A DNA stretch of 44,130 nucleotides from Chloroflexota bacterium (GCA_012798065.1 JAAZNW010000041.1:1-44130), one strand, 5' to 3'. Shown: positions 1 through 8,456, counted from the first letter of the stretch. A program made the numbers and translations. Notes: generated from the sequence alone by a model not told the origin.

Positions 1-885
1 CATATGAAGGGCTTCATCCAAGCTGACAATCAGGTTATCTGGCAGTTGAAGGTAGCCCAGTTCACGGGCAATTTTGGCATTATCTACCATGCTGAGACCC
101 GCGAAAGCCATTTTTCGGTTGTGCTTGAGCGCGGCGTTGCCCACCTGCTGCATTCTCGAGATGAGAGAGGCAAATGTGGCAATGAGAATCCGCCCGTCGG
201 CTTCGCGGAAAACTTTGTCGAAGGCATCATCGATGACGCGCTCCGAAGGAGTCCATCCCTGGCGCTCGGAATTGGTGGAGTCTGCCAGCAGCGCCAGCAC
301 CCCGCGGCGCTGAAACTCCGCCAGTTTGGCGTAGTCAGTGGGCCAGTTGTCCACCGGCGTGTGGTCAAACTTGTAATCGCCGGTGTGCACTACCAGTCCA
401 GCCGGGCACTCGATTCCCAGCCCCACGCCGTCAGGAATAGAGTGACACACATGGAAGAAATCCACGCTGAACGGGCCAATTTTCCGGTTTTCACCCGCGT
501 TGACCGTTTGAATCTGCGCTTTTGAAGCACCTCCGTTGCGGGCGAGTTTTACTTCCAACAAGCCGCGCGTCAGAGGGGTGGCATAAATCGGCGCCTGTAA
601 TTCTTCCAGCACATGGCGGATGGCGCCGGTGTGGTCTTCATGTCCATGGGTGATGATGATACCCTTCACCTGCTTGCGCCGCTGCACCAGGTAAGAAATA
701 TCCGGGATGATGTAATCGATTCCCAGCATATCGTTTTCCGGGAACATCAAACCGGTATCGACCACCAGGATCTGCCCATCGTATTCGTACACCATCATAT
801 TGGCGCCGACTTCTCCCAGCCCACCGAGGGGGATGATCTTTAATGCACCCTTGCGGTGGCTATCTTTTTTATCTTGCTTATTCAT
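1..885 (-). CDS. rnj: Ribonuclease J, N-terminal part (gene runs off the left edge)
   Basis: Metallo-beta-lactamase/beta-CASP RNase that matures and degrades RNA. The first 295 codons are present and the frame is open to the window edge. Residues HGHEDHTGA (about 80-88) are the metal-binding HxHxDH motif, and a DSTNSE segment near residue 200 is the second family signature. The N-terminus LKIIPLGGLGEVGANM is typical of bacterial RNase J. I chose the ATG at 885. There is no Shine-Dalgarno at normal distance; a TATAAA box lies at 894-899, 8 bases before the ATG, so the mRNA may be leaderless or nearly so. The C-terminal part, including most of the beta-CASP insertion, is outside the window. Confidence 0.95.
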   Translation of the reverse strand, partial: MNKQDKKDSHRKGALKIIPLGGLGEVGANMMVYEYDGQILVVDTGLMFPENDMLGIDYIIPDISYLVQRRKQVKGIIITHGHEDHTGAIRHVLEELQAPIYATPLTRGLLEVKLARNGGASKAQIQTVNAGENRKIGPFSVDFFHVCHSIPDGVGLGIECPAGLVVHTGDYKFDHTPVDNWPTDYAKLAEFQRRGVLALLADSTNSERQGWTPSERVIDDAFDKVFREADGRILIATFASLISRMQQVGNAALKHNRKMAFAGLSMVDNAKIARELGYLQLPDNLIVSLDEALHM

Positions 886-1270
886 TAATTACTTTTATAC
901 CTTTCCTGTTCCATTTAAGGAATTTTGATTGGAATAACCGCGTCGAAAGGTCGCCCCTTAAAACCGCGGATATGGTTCATAAAAAACAAATCCCGGCGGT
1001 TGTTCAAGCCAGGGTTTGCGAGTGACTTCCTTTATTTTTGTGGCACTTCATCTCTGCTTGAGCAGAGCAAAAACGCAATGTTTGAACAAAATGGTTCTTC
1101 AATCCAGAACTAGCCTGCTTGTTGATAATGAACCCTTAATTACCCGTTTATTATACCTTATTTTATCCGATTATTCAGGTTTCCTTTCCACCAAGTTTAA
1201 CTTTTCGCAAGGTATTTTTTTCTCCTTCAGGTAATATACATAAGAATAATCAACCTTTTTCGGAGGGAAT
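886..1270. other. Divergent intergenic region between rnj and the membrane-protein gene
   Basis: 385 bases without a convincing gene. The short frames inside it have no ribosome binding site and no recognisable protein. It must hold divergent promoters: TATAAA on the minus strand at 894-899 for rnj, and an AT-rich stretch around 1230-1250 before the plus-strand gene. A small hairpin (CTCTGC, TTGA loop, GCAGAG) lies at 1052-1067 without a T tail. No riboswitch or RNA gene was recognised. Confidence 0.5.
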
Positions 1271-2122
1271 ATGTCTCAAACTTCCAGTAAAACCCGTTTG
1301 TTTTTGGCCATCCTGGCGGTGGTGGTGGGGGTGTTCATGGTGGGGGTGGCTCCGTTTCTTATTCAAACCTCATTAGACCGGGTGATGACCGCCCTGGTGA
1401 AAGTTTCCGCCCAAAAGCCGGCTTATGCCAGCGGCATCCTGTTGTTTTCAGTGCTCTACCCGCTGTACCGTGCGATCATCTTCATCGCCGGCATTACGCT
1501 CATTGTGATTGCCCGCTCCATCCGCGAAGGCAAGGAATGGACTTTTCCGGTAGGTCTGCTGGCGTCCGCTTTTCCTGCTTCAGGCGGAATGTTCATGATG
1601 CTGCCTTATGTCAGTTTTGTGCCTGGGCTGCCCCTGCCGATGCTTGTATCACTTACCGGCCTGTTGTTCTTCCTCTGCCTTATCCTGCTCAGAAAAGTAA
1701 ACACGCAGAAGAAGATCGCCCAGCTGCTCACGCTCACCTTCTGCGGCATTATGACAGCCCACGCCTTCGTCATCGCGGTGGGGGGCATGCGCCAAACGCT
1801 CACCCGCCTCGAAAAGCCGCTTTACAGCGGGATCGAGGGCTGGGTGCTGGCGTGGTCCAGCCCGGTGCAATTTATTTGCGTGATCCTGCTGTTCGTTGCC
1901 ATTTACAAGATTGCCGCGCGCAAAATGGAAGGCTGGTGGATGGCGTTGGTAGCGGCGGTCTCACTGGTGGCGATGAACACCCCCACGCAAATTATCCGCA
2001 CGCTGCGCACTGATGCTACTTCGATCGATTACCTCATCGGCGCGCTGTTGAGCACTGCGCTGCTGGTCATTTTGCTGCTGCCCAAAATTAAGCGAGCGCT
2101 TTTCGAAGAGCCAGCATCCTAA
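1271..2122 (+). CDS. Polytopic membrane protein of unknown function
   Basis: 283 residues, almost entirely hydrophobic, with about seven or eight predicted membrane segments (roughly residues 8-30, 52-82, 92-115, 120-140, 150-170, 195-213, 221-240 and 256-273). Short charged loops and a basic C-terminal end suggest the C-terminus is cytoplasmic. There are no catalytic motifs, and I do not recognise the family. The start is supported by GGAGG six bases before the ATG. It is a single-gene unit, convergent with dnaA, and ends in a shared hairpin terminator. Confidence 0.8.
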   Translation: MSQTSSKTRLFLAILAVVVGVFMVGVAPFLIQTSLDRVMTALVKVSAQKPAYASGILLFSVLYPLYRAIIFIAGITLIVIARSIREGKEWTFPVGLLASAFPASGGMFMMLPYVSFVPGLPLPMLVSLTGLLFFLCLILLRKVNTQKKIAQLLTLTFCGIMTAHAFVIAVGGMRQTLTRLEKPLYSGIEGWVLAWSSPVQFICVILLFVAIYKIAARKMEGWWMALVAAVSLVAMNTPTQIIRTLRTDATSIDYLIGALLSTALLVILLLPKIKRALFEEPAS

Positions 2123-2140
2123 TTTCGATATACCTGGAAA

Positions 2141-2178
2141 AAAAACAACCTGACCACCACAACGGTCAGGTTGTTTTT
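2141..2178. terminator. Bidirectional intrinsic terminator between the membrane-protein gene and dnaA
   Basis: A perfect 15-bp stem, with left arm AAAAACAACCTGACC (2141-2155), an 8-base loop, and right arm ending in TTTTT (2164-2178). The A-run on the left and T-run on the right make it work in both directions. Its right arm overlaps the last codons and stop of dnaA. Confidence 0.9.
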
Positions 2179-3509
2179 CTTCCGTAAAGCTGTTCGCGTA
2201 TTTGCAGCACCTGGCGGCGCAGACGGTCATCTCTTTCGATCATATCCGCCACCTTTTCGCAGGCGTACATCACGGTTGTGTGGTCGCGCCCGCCCATGGC
2301 TTCGCCGATCTGCGGCAGCGACACGTTGGCTTCCTGGCGCAGCAGGTACATAACCACCTGACGAGGTAGAGCGGCTGCGCGTGTGCGGTCGCGCCCCATC
2401 AGTTTTTCAGGGGTAATGCCAAATGCCGATGCCACCACGTTCACCACGTGTGCCTGTTCAAAAGCATTCCGTTGCGGCAAGAGATCGGTTAGCGCCACGT
2501 TGACCAGTTCTTCGCTCAACGGGCGTCCGCGCAGATCCGCGTAGGCCACCACGCGGGTCAGGGCGCCCTCCAGTTCACGGATATTGGATTGGAACTGGCG
2601 CGCGATGATTTCCAGGATGGCTGGGGGAACCGCGTGCCTTGACCGCTCCGCCTTGGAGCGCAGGATGGCGATGCGTGTCTCCAGGTCAGGTGGCTGGATA
2701 TCTGCCGTTAATCCCCACTCAAAGCGTGAGCGCAGGCGTTCTTCCAGCGTGTTCATGGCCTTGGGCGGACGGTCGGAAGAGATGACAATCTGCTTATCCT
2801 GCCCGTGCAGGGTATTGAAGGTATGAAAGAACTCTTCCTGCGTCGACTCTTTGCCGGCGATGAATTGGATGTCATCCACCAGCAGCACATCGATACGACG
2901 ATAGCGGTCACGGAAAGCCTGCGTGGTGTGTGTGCGGATTGCGTTAATCAGGTCATTGGTGAATTCTTCAGATGAAACGTATAACACCTGCTCTCCGCGC
3001 GCCTGGGCAAAGTTGCCAATGGCGTGCAGCAGGTGAGTTTTGCCCAACCCCACACCGCCATAAAGGAACAGCGGGTTATAAGCCTGGGCAGGGTTCTCCG
3101 CCACAGCCAGGCAGGCCGCGTGCGCCAGCCGGTTGGAAGAACCCACCACGAAGTTATCGAAGTTATAACGATGGTTCACCACCGGTTGAGAGCCTGTTAC
3201 GGCGGGAGAGATCAACGGTAAAGGTTCCCCGGTACTGGCTGTCTGCGGCTGGTTTTCGTAATCCTTATGCCAGACGATGAACTCGACCTTTTGAGGGCAT
3301 TCCATGATGCCGCTGAGAATACTGTTAAGTTTTGCGGTCAACCTGGATTTGAGCCAGTCACAGGCGTAAGCGTTGGGCACGCCAACCGTGAAGAGGTCAT
3401 TTTCGTAACGCACCAGTTCGGCAGGCTGTACCCAGGTTTCATAAGATGCGCGCGACATCTCCATTTGGAGTTGTCCAACCGCTGCCTGCCATGCGTTCCG
3501 ATGATCCAA
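2166..3509 (-). CDS. dnaA: Chromosomal replication initiator protein DnaA
   Basis: AAA+ ATPase that binds DnaA boxes and opens oriC. It has an N-terminal helicase-loading domain (WQAAVGQLQMEMSRASYETWV), a short linker, an AAA+ core with Walker A GGVGLGKTHL and Walker B VLLVDDIQF, and a C-terminal helix-turn-helix with GGRDHTTVMYACEKV. The frame extends to a GTG at 3533, but that codon has no ribosome binding site. A GGAGG at 3516-3520 sits exactly six bases before a TTG at 3509, which gives a natural DnaA N-terminus (447 residues). dnaN and recF do not follow; the gene stands alone, convergent with the upstream neighbour. A promoter lies about 150 bases upstream and a near-consensus DnaA box lies in the leader, consistent with autoregulation. 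Confidence 0.97.
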   Translation of the reverse strand: MDHRNAWQAAVGQLQMEMSRASYETWVQPAELVRYENDLFTVGVPNAYACDWLKSRLTAKLNSILSGIMECPQKVEFIVWHKDYENQPQTASTGEPLPLISPAVTGSQPVVNHRYNFDNFVVGSSNRLAHAACLAVAENPAQAYNPLFLYGGVGLGKTHLLHAIGNFAQARGEQVLYVSSEEFTNDLINAIRTHTTQAFRDRYRRIDVLLVDDIQFIAGKESTQEEFFHTFNTLHGQDKQIVISSDRPPKAMNTLEERLRSRFEWGLTADIQPPDLETRIAILRSKAERSRHAVPPAILEIIARQFQSNIRELEGALTRVVAYADLRGRPLSEELVNVALTDLLPQRNAFEQAHVVNVVASAFGITPEKLMGRDRTRAAALPRQVVMYLLRQEANVSLPQIGEAMGGRDHTTVMYACEKVADMIERDDRLRRQVLQIREQLYGRKTT

Positions 3510-3631
3510 CACGCGCCTCCGCCTGGAATTCACGTCACGGACGGGGTAGGTCAGTAGAACCCGCCACTCCAGCGTAAGCAGGGATTGGGAACAGGATATT
3601 CTAGTGGATCCTACAAAGGCTTACCCGAAGC

Positions 3632-3640
3632 TGTGGATTA
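3632..3640 (+). promoter_or_regulatory. DnaA-box-like 9-mer in the dnaA leader
   Basis: TGTGGATTA differs at one base from the complement of the consensus box TTATCCACA. It lies between the predicted dnaA promoter and its start codon, a usual place for autoregulation. It is a single site and not a cluster. Confidence 0.4.
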
Positions 3641-3664
3641 AGCTTCGTCCGAACGCGTATAAGC

Positions 3665-3693
3665 ATTCTAACAGAAAGCCGCCCCGGTAACAA
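3665..3693 (-). promoter_or_regulatory. Predicted dnaA promoter
   Basis: On the minus strand TTGTTA (3688-3693, 4/6 to the -35 consensus), a 17-base spacer and TAGAAT (3665-3670, 5/6 to the -10 consensus). The predicted RNA start near 3658 leaves a leader of about 150 bases. Confidence 0.5.
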
Positions 3694-3731
3694 GTCGAAT
3701 ACCCTACGCTAACTTAAAAGAATTCAAATCT

Positions 3732-3750
3732 TTAAGGTTCCCAACCTTAA
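3732..3750. repeat. Inverted repeat upstream of dnaA
   Basis: 8-bp perfect arms TTAAGGTT and AACCTTAA around CCC. It has no T tail, so it is not an obvious terminator. A protein-binding site or small hairpin is possible. Confidence 0.4.
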
Positions 3751-4029
3751 GAAAACCTGGGGACTTTGATGGATTACGCAATCGTTACCGATTATTTATA
3801 TCCTTATCCCTGCGGTATCAACGCAACCGAAGCCCCTACATCTGGGGATGATGGGCGGTTTTTACCCTCGCTGCGGCTATATGGCGCCTTATTATAAAAG
3901 TTACAGGTTTCCATTTCCTCGTGCCAAACCCACCCATAATGCATTTTTTGGCATCAGGAATTTTTAATTTTCAGGTTCAAATCTGGTCTTTAAGTATGGC
4001 GCTTGCCTGGTTCATCAGCGCGCAATCAG

Positions 4030-5322
4030 CTACGCCCGCAGCATCAGGTCGGCAGCCCGGCGCCCGATTTCAACCGCGAAGTTTGTCCCGCGATCCCACG
4101 GATACACCTGCGACATACTGGCAAAATACAGCCCTTTAAGGGGCGTCTCGATTGAAGGGATATGACGGGAATGGTTCAGCAGCGGCACCGGTTGGGCGTA
4201 GTTGGTTTTCACCAGCCAGGAGCCCGTGATCCATCCCGTTTCGAAGTTCGGGTTAATCTTTTTTAGGCTGGGGGTAAAACGTTGTAATAACTCCTCTTTG
4301 GAAAGCTGAAAATACTCGTGAGCCGGGTCTAAATAATCACCGCAGTAGATAATGTGGTTGCCGCCGAATTTTTGCGGGGAGAGGAAGTTGGTATGTTCCA
4401 CCAGCGCCAGGAATGGAAATCCTGCGTCTTTGGGCAGGTTGTACCAGTAGTACCCTTCGCGAGAAAGTTGATGTTTGAGCGCGAGCGTCATTACCACCGC
4501 GCCCATGCTCTTCAGGTCAAGCAGCCCTTTGAGGTAATCCTCGGGAAGCTGTGGCGCCATTTTTGACAGCAGCGCCGGTGATATTGTCGCCAGCACCCGG
4601 TCATAAGTTTCATCTCCATGAGTGGTGGAGAGCGACCAACCCCCTTCTTTTTCGCTCATCAATTGTTTCACCGCTGTGCGGTAGGCAAACTTGACGCCCA
4701 TTTTTGCCAGGATTGCGGCAAACTCATCCGCAAATGCCTGAAAACCACCCTGATAGGTAGCCAGCCGGGTGGTGCGCGCGTGCAACCGTGCCCACATCCA
4801 CGCCATATTCACCTGGTTGGCGTATTTTTCGCTGAATTTACCCATCACCAGCGGTTCCCACATCTGAGTGTATACCTTCTCGCCAGCCCATTTCTTCATC
4901 CACTCGGCTACGGTGGTTTGTTCCATGGGCTGCCAGCGGTTGGTGAAGCGCAGATACAGCCCCACCAACCCAAAGCGGATCTTGTTCAATCCGTAACCCA
5001 GCCCTGGGTAGAGTAATGCGCTGGTGATGGAATCAAAGGGGTAAAACTTGCCTTTGTGATACATTACCGTTTTTGGGCTTAAGATCATGACCCTGTCTTC
5101 AACGCCCAATTCTCTGAACAGGCGGAACATATGTTCATCTGAGGTAAACCAGTGGTGGTAGTATTTCTCCACTGACCACTCCCAGTCAGGTTCTTTGAAG
5201 CCTGCGGCCAGCCCGCCGGGGGTGCTCTCCGCTTCGTAAAGCGTAACTGTGTTTCCCGCTTTTACCAGGTCATAGGCAGCTGCCATCCCGCCAAAACCGG
5301 TGCCAATCACCGCGATTTTCAT
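4030..5322 (-). CDS. FAD-dependent oxidoreductase, amine-oxidase/protoporphyrinogen-oxidase-like
   Basis: 430 residues. The N-terminal dinucleotide-binding motif GTGFGG (residues 7-12), followed by an acidic end of the second strand (YEAE) and PGGLAAG, marks the flavin amine oxidase / phytoene desaturase / UDP-galactopyranose-mutase-like superfamily. A C-terminal flavin-binding segment (GLYFASMSQVYPWDRGTNFAVEIGRRAA) closes the fold. The substrate cannot be read from the sequence. The ATG overlaps the stop of the upstream flippase-like gene by four bases (ATGA), and AAGGAG precedes it, so the two are co-translated. The pairing suggests a role in a lipid or lipid-linked glycan pathway of the envelope. 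That is inference only. Confidence 0.85.
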   Translation of the reverse strand: MKIAVIGTGFGGMAAAYDLVKAGNTVTLYEAESTPGGLAAGFKEPDWEWSVEKYYHHWFTSDEHMFRLFRELGVEDRVMILSPKTVMYHKGKFYPFDSITSALLYPGLGYGLNKIRFGLVGLYLRFTNRWQPMEQTTVAEWMKKWAGEKVYTQMWEPLVMGKFSEKYANQVNMAWMWARLHARTTRLATYQGGFQAFADEFAAILAKMGVKFAYRTAVKQLMSEKEGGWSLSTTHGDETYDRVLATISPALLSKMAPQLPEDYLKGLLDLKSMGAVVMTLALKHQLSREGYYWYNLPKDAGFPFLALVEHTNFLSPQKFGGNHIIYCGDYLDPAHEYFQLSKEELLQRFTPSLKKINPNFETGWITGSWLVKTNYAQPVPLLNHSRHIPSIETPLKGLYFASMSQVYPWDRGTNFAVEIGRRAADLMLRA

Positions 5323-6374
5323 TTATTGCTCTCCTTATCGCTAATTTCCCCGCCTGCTTCAGTTTCGCCTGAACGGGCCTCCTGTCGCAACGAATCGCTC
5401 CACCTGATGCCCTCTCTGGTCATCAGGTAGGCGCCAACCAGCGTAACTGGCAGCCACAGCGCCACGTGCAGCACCACTCCATAACCCAGGGCTTCAGCCC
5501 CGGGCACGCCAAATGCCACCAGCACCGCCCGGGTCACCGCTTCCCAGGTGCCGATATACCCGGGCGCCGAAGGAATGGTGGTGGCCAGATTAGCAATCCC
5601 ATTCAGCAACATCAAGGCAAAAAAGCTCACCGAAAAAGTAAACGCCTGCATCACAAACCAGTATTTCACCGTCTCCAGCAACCAGATGATGACCGAAGTA
5701 AAAAAGACCATCAAAATGTTGAATGGCGACCTTAAGGATTCAAGTCCATCCAGGAACTTGAGCATGATGCCGGTGGTTTTTTCACGCGCGCGCGGTGGCA
5801 AGAGGCGCTCAATGAACCAGCCACCCAGCCTGGCGGTTGTTCTGGGGAACATCGCTGCCAGCAAGAACACCAGCAACGCCGCCAAAAAAATGGCCGTGCC
5901 GATGAGCGCAAGATTCTGGATATTGCCAACAAAGCCAGACTCAAAAGAGGAGACCTTTGCCAGCGCCGGCAGGTTGAGGAACACAAACGCCAGCATCACC
6001 ACGCCGTCAAAAATGCGCTCCACAATGATGGTGGCCAGCGAAGCCGAAATGGGCACCTGCTCACGGCGTTTAAGCACTACCGCTCTCAGCACCTCTCCCG
6101 CGCGCGCCGGGTAAATGTTGTTGCCCATGTAGCCGATACAGGTGATGGGGAACATGATGCGGGTGGGTACCTTCTTCACCGGCCCCAACAGGTAATGCCA
6201 GCGCCACGCCCGCACCCATAGCCCAACAAAAAAGACCGCCACTCCCGGCAGTATCCACCAGTAATTGGCGCTTTTCACCGCCTGCCAAAAATCAGCCAGG
6301 TTGAGTCCGCGAATGGCAAAATATAGAAATGCAATACTGATTAACAGACCCACCCAGAACTGCCATCTTTTCAT
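5319..6374 (-). CDS. UPF0104/lysylphosphatidylglycerol synthase TM-region flippase-like protein
   Basis: 351 residues with about eight membrane segments. It matches the membrane domain family seen in MprF and in stand-alone UPF0104 proteins: an early WRWHYLL segment, the conserved GNNIYPARAGEVLRAVVLKR segment near residue 90, and IVERIFDGVVML after it. The catalytic MprF synthase domain is absent, so a lipid-translocating or glycan-export role is more likely than aminoacyl-lipid synthesis. The C-terminal tail is charged and soluble. It is first in a two-gene operon with the flavin oxidoreductase. The ATG has no ribosome binding site; an extended -10 box lies seven bases before it. Confidence 0.85.
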   Translation of the reverse strand: MKRWQFWVGLLISIAFLYFAIRGLNLADFWQAVKSANYWWILPGVAVFFVGLWVRAWRWHYLLGPVKKVPTRIMFPITCIGYMGNNIYPARAGEVLRAVVLKRREQVPISASLATIIVERIFDGVVMLAFVFLNLPALAKVSSFESGFVGNIQNLALIGTAIFLAALLVFLLAAMFPRTTARLGGWFIERLLPPRAREKTTGIMLKFLDGLESLRSPFNILMVFFTSVIIWLLETVKYWFVMQAFTFSVSFFALMLLNGIANLATTIPSAPGYIGTWEAVTRAVLVAFGVPGAEALGYGVVLHVALWLPVTLVGAYLMTREGIRWSDSLRQEARSGETEAGGEISDKESNK

Positions 6375-6381
6375 GCTTCGA

Positions 6382-6390
6382 ATTCTACCA
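6382..6390 (-). promoter_or_regulatory. Extended -10 promoter directly before the flippase start
   Basis: TGG-TAGAAT on the minus strand (TGn extension plus 5/6 to TATAAT), followed by seven bases and the ATG at 6374. No recognisable -35. The position predicts an mRNA beginning at or beside the start codon. Confidence 0.5.
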
Positions 6391-6440
6391 TGAAGGCTAT
6401 ACGCGCTGTTTGCAGCCTGAAGCGGTAAAATAACAGTGGC

Positions 6441-6812
6441 ATGGAAGAAGAACCTCGCTTATATGACCTCATCTACGCCATCGTGCGCCAGGTGCCGCGC
6501 GGACAGGTGGCCACTTACGGGCAAATCGCCCGCATCGCCGGCCGTTGCTCCGCGCAGATGGTGGGTTTCGCGCTGGCAGCGCTGCCCGTCTTCCGCGGGC
6601 GTGATTTCGCCGAAGAAGTGCCCTGGCAGCGTATCATCAACGCTCAGGGGAAGGTCAGCCCGCGCGGCTTTGGTATGGGCAGCCAAAGGCAGCGCGCCCT
6701 GTTAGAAGAAGAGGGTATCCTTTTTGATGACCAGGGTTCCATCGACCTGTCGGTTTTCGGCTGGGATGGCGTGCTCTCTTCCCCGGTGAAAAACGAACTT
6801 GACCTCATTTAA
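6441..6812 (+). CDS. Alkyltransferase-like (ATL) DNA repair protein, MGMT family without the active cysteine
   Basis: 123 residues, the length of the MGMT C-terminal DNA-binding domain alone. The family core is clear: VPRGQVATYGQIARIAG (residues 18-34), VGFALAALP, and VPWQRIINAQGKVS (60-73). In true methyltransferases the last motif is PCHRV; here Trp62 replaces the alkyl-accepting cysteine, as in ATL proteins, which bind O6-alkylguanine and hand the site to nucleotide excision repair. Unusually, the following His is Gln63, and the position of the arginine finger (before VG) is Gln39. There is no ribosome binding site; a TAAAAT box ends nine bases before the ATG. Confidence 0.9.
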   Translation: MEEEPRLYDLIYAIVRQVPRGQVATYGQIARIAGRCSAQMVGFALAALPVFRGRDFAEEVPWQRIINAQGKVSPRGFGMGSQRQRALLEEEGILFDDQGSIDLSVFGWDGVLSSPVKNELDLI

Positions 6813-6823
6813 CGCTCTCATAG

Positions 6824-6860
6824 AAAAAAGCAGCCCGCCTGAGCGCTCAGAGCGGGATGC
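6824..6860 (-). terminator. Intrinsic terminator of the DUF4153/DUF4173 operon
   Basis: On the minus strand a 9-bp stem with one mismatch (6852-6860 with 6830-6838) encloses the self-complementary CTGAGCGCTCAG and is followed by six T. It lies 17 bases after the stop of the gene at 6878-8449. Confidence 0.85.
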
Positions 6861-6877
6861 TTATTCAGTTAAGCCAG

Positions 6878-8449
6878 TTAATCCATAATGAAATAGGCGC
6901 AGTAAATTTCCTGCCCATTCAGGCGAACCACCCAGTCCCGGTCTGCCTGGTAAGCCTTATATTGGCTCCAGCTGTCCGCGTTTTCTCGTAACATCTGCGC
7001 AGCCCGCGCCTGGCCAAAGTTATAATCCTGCCAGGGGAGATCTGCCGGGTCTTTGATGGCCTTTTCCATACACGCCAGCGTTGCGCCCAAGCCTTCTCTC
7101 ACTTCTTTTCTTAACTCAGGCGACTGATACTTTTGGAGGAGCTGCGGCACCGCATCAGCGGATAAGGTGGTCAGATGGACAACATCCAGTTCAGCACCAG
7201 CTTCGGCTCGGGCCACGTTGCGCTGAACGATAAAACCATCGATGTTCAGGATGGCCATCGTCGCGCCAAAACCCACCACCGCCACCAACAGCGCCAGCGC
7301 GATGCGTCCTCGACGCTTCATCAGTTCCAGCACCACCACCGCCAGGATCAACCCCGCCAGCCAGTAAATGAAAATATGGGTGTAAGTTCGAGGGCGTGAA
7401 AAGCCATAAGCGTTCTCATACAACATCAACCGCAGGAAAGAGGAAGCCAGGATCACCAGCACATTCACCATCAACAACACTGCCAGCACTGTGAACCCGG
7501 CCTTAGACCCCTGACTCTCGGTTTTTGTGACCGTGCCCAGCAACAGGTACAAACCCAAGCTCAACACCGCTACCGCTACCAGCTCGCTGAAGCCGCGCCT
7601 GGCGTACTCAGCGTAAGTAAAGCCAGTTTCACTGATATTGGCTTCACCACCGAAGAGATAGCGCACCTGGATGATGACGAAAATGATGAACAACAGGTTC
7701 ACCGCCCCCAGCACAATCCCGCTTTCAGTCCAACCGAGGAAAGGTTGAAGCCACGCCTGGTTTGGTTCGGGCTTTTGGGCTGTCTTCCTGGGGTATATCG
7801 CCTTCAGGTACACACCCACCAGAAAACCAGCAATGATCAGGATGTAAAACAGCCTGAACAGGTATTCCGGTAGTTTTTCAATATTCAAAATACGCTTGAT
7901 CCAGTCAGAGAAGACCTGGTCAGCCGAAGCCAGCAGCAACCCCAAAACGGCCACAACAGGGAGCGCAATGAGCAGGCCGCGAATGACCGGCCAGGCTTTG
8001 CTCCATCCGCTTTTCGCTGGAGAGCCATCCACGGGCGGCGGGGTTTTTCCTTTTGCCAACAGCCAGATCGCGCCAGAAAAGCCCGCTCCGATCACCCTGA
8101 CCAGTTCCACTACATAATCCTTTATCCTGTACCACGGCCAGTACCCGTTCAAGAACGTTGCCGTCAGCAGCAGCATCCCGTTCAACGTCAGCAATATACT
8201 CACCGCCCGGGTGAGCGGTTCGTTGCGCAACGCTATGACCGCGGCAAAACCGAGAATGAAACATGTGAGCAGCACGCTCAATGCGCTCGGCTTTTTCCCT
8301 TCGCTCCACGCCAGCGTGTAACCCGCCAGCAGCAGGATGGCGATCCAGATGAAGAAAGATACACCTGAACCTTTGCTCCAGAACAAAAAATCAAACAACC
8401 AGGCAGCAATCAGCGCTGCCAACCAAAACCACTTTTGTTTTTTAGGCAT
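6878..8449 (-). CDS. DUF4153/DUF4173-family membrane protein
   Basis: 523 residues: about 11-13 membrane segments over residues 1-420, then a soluble tail of about 110 residues containing LNIDGFIVQRNVAR, many charges and a conserved-looking end (LNGQEIYCAYFIMD). LLASADQVFSDWI, VRYLFGG and TYAEYARRGFSEL are hallmarks of the DUF4153/DUF4173 group. Its function is unknown; in other bacteria such genes are sometimes near signalling or envelope genes. AGAGG at 8456-8460 overlaps the stop codon of the upstream 49-codon gene, so the two form an operon. It ends at a strong terminator. Confidence 0.85.
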   Translation of the reverse strand: MPKKQKWFWLAALIAAWLFDFLFWSKGSGVSFFIWIAILLLAGYTLAWSEGKKPSALSVLLTCFILGFAAVIALRNEPLTRAVSILLTLNGMLLLTATFLNGYWPWYRIKDYVVELVRVIGAGFSGAIWLLAKGKTPPPVDGSPAKSGWSKAWPVIRGLLIALPVVAVLGLLLASADQVFSDWIKRILNIEKLPEYLFRLFYILIIAGFLVGVYLKAIYPRKTAQKPEPNQAWLQPFLGWTESGIVLGAVNLLFIIFVIIQVRYLFGGEANISETGFTYAEYARRGFSELVAVAVLSLGLYLLLGTVTKTESQGSKAGFTVLAVLLMVNVLVILASSFLRLMLYENAYGFSRPRTYTHIFIYWLAGLILAVVVLELMKRRGRIALALLVAVVGFGATMAILNIDGFIVQRNVARAEAGAELDVVHLTTLSADAVPQLLQKYQSPELRKEVREGLGATLACMEKAIKDPADLPWQDYNFGQARAAQMLRENADSWSQYKAYQADRDWVVRLNGQEIYCAYFIMD

Positions 8450-8456
8450 ATTTCCT

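Larger units (their letters stand above)
3510..4029. other. Intergenic region upstream of dnaA
   Basis: About 520 bases without a credible gene. It holds the dnaA promoter and leader, one DnaA-box-like site, a TATAAT on the minus strand at 3891-3896, and a perfect inverted repeat TTAAGGTT-CCC-AACCTTAA at 3732-3750. Since dnaA is adjacent, oriC is possible here, but I see neither a cluster of DnaA boxes nor a clear AT-rich unwinding element. No RNA gene was recognised. Confidence 0.45.

Noticed and set aside
3510-4029. Possible oriC next to dnaA
   Set aside because: Only one near-consensus DnaA box and no AT-rich repeat cluster; dnaN is not adjacent. GC-skew over the whole genome would decide.
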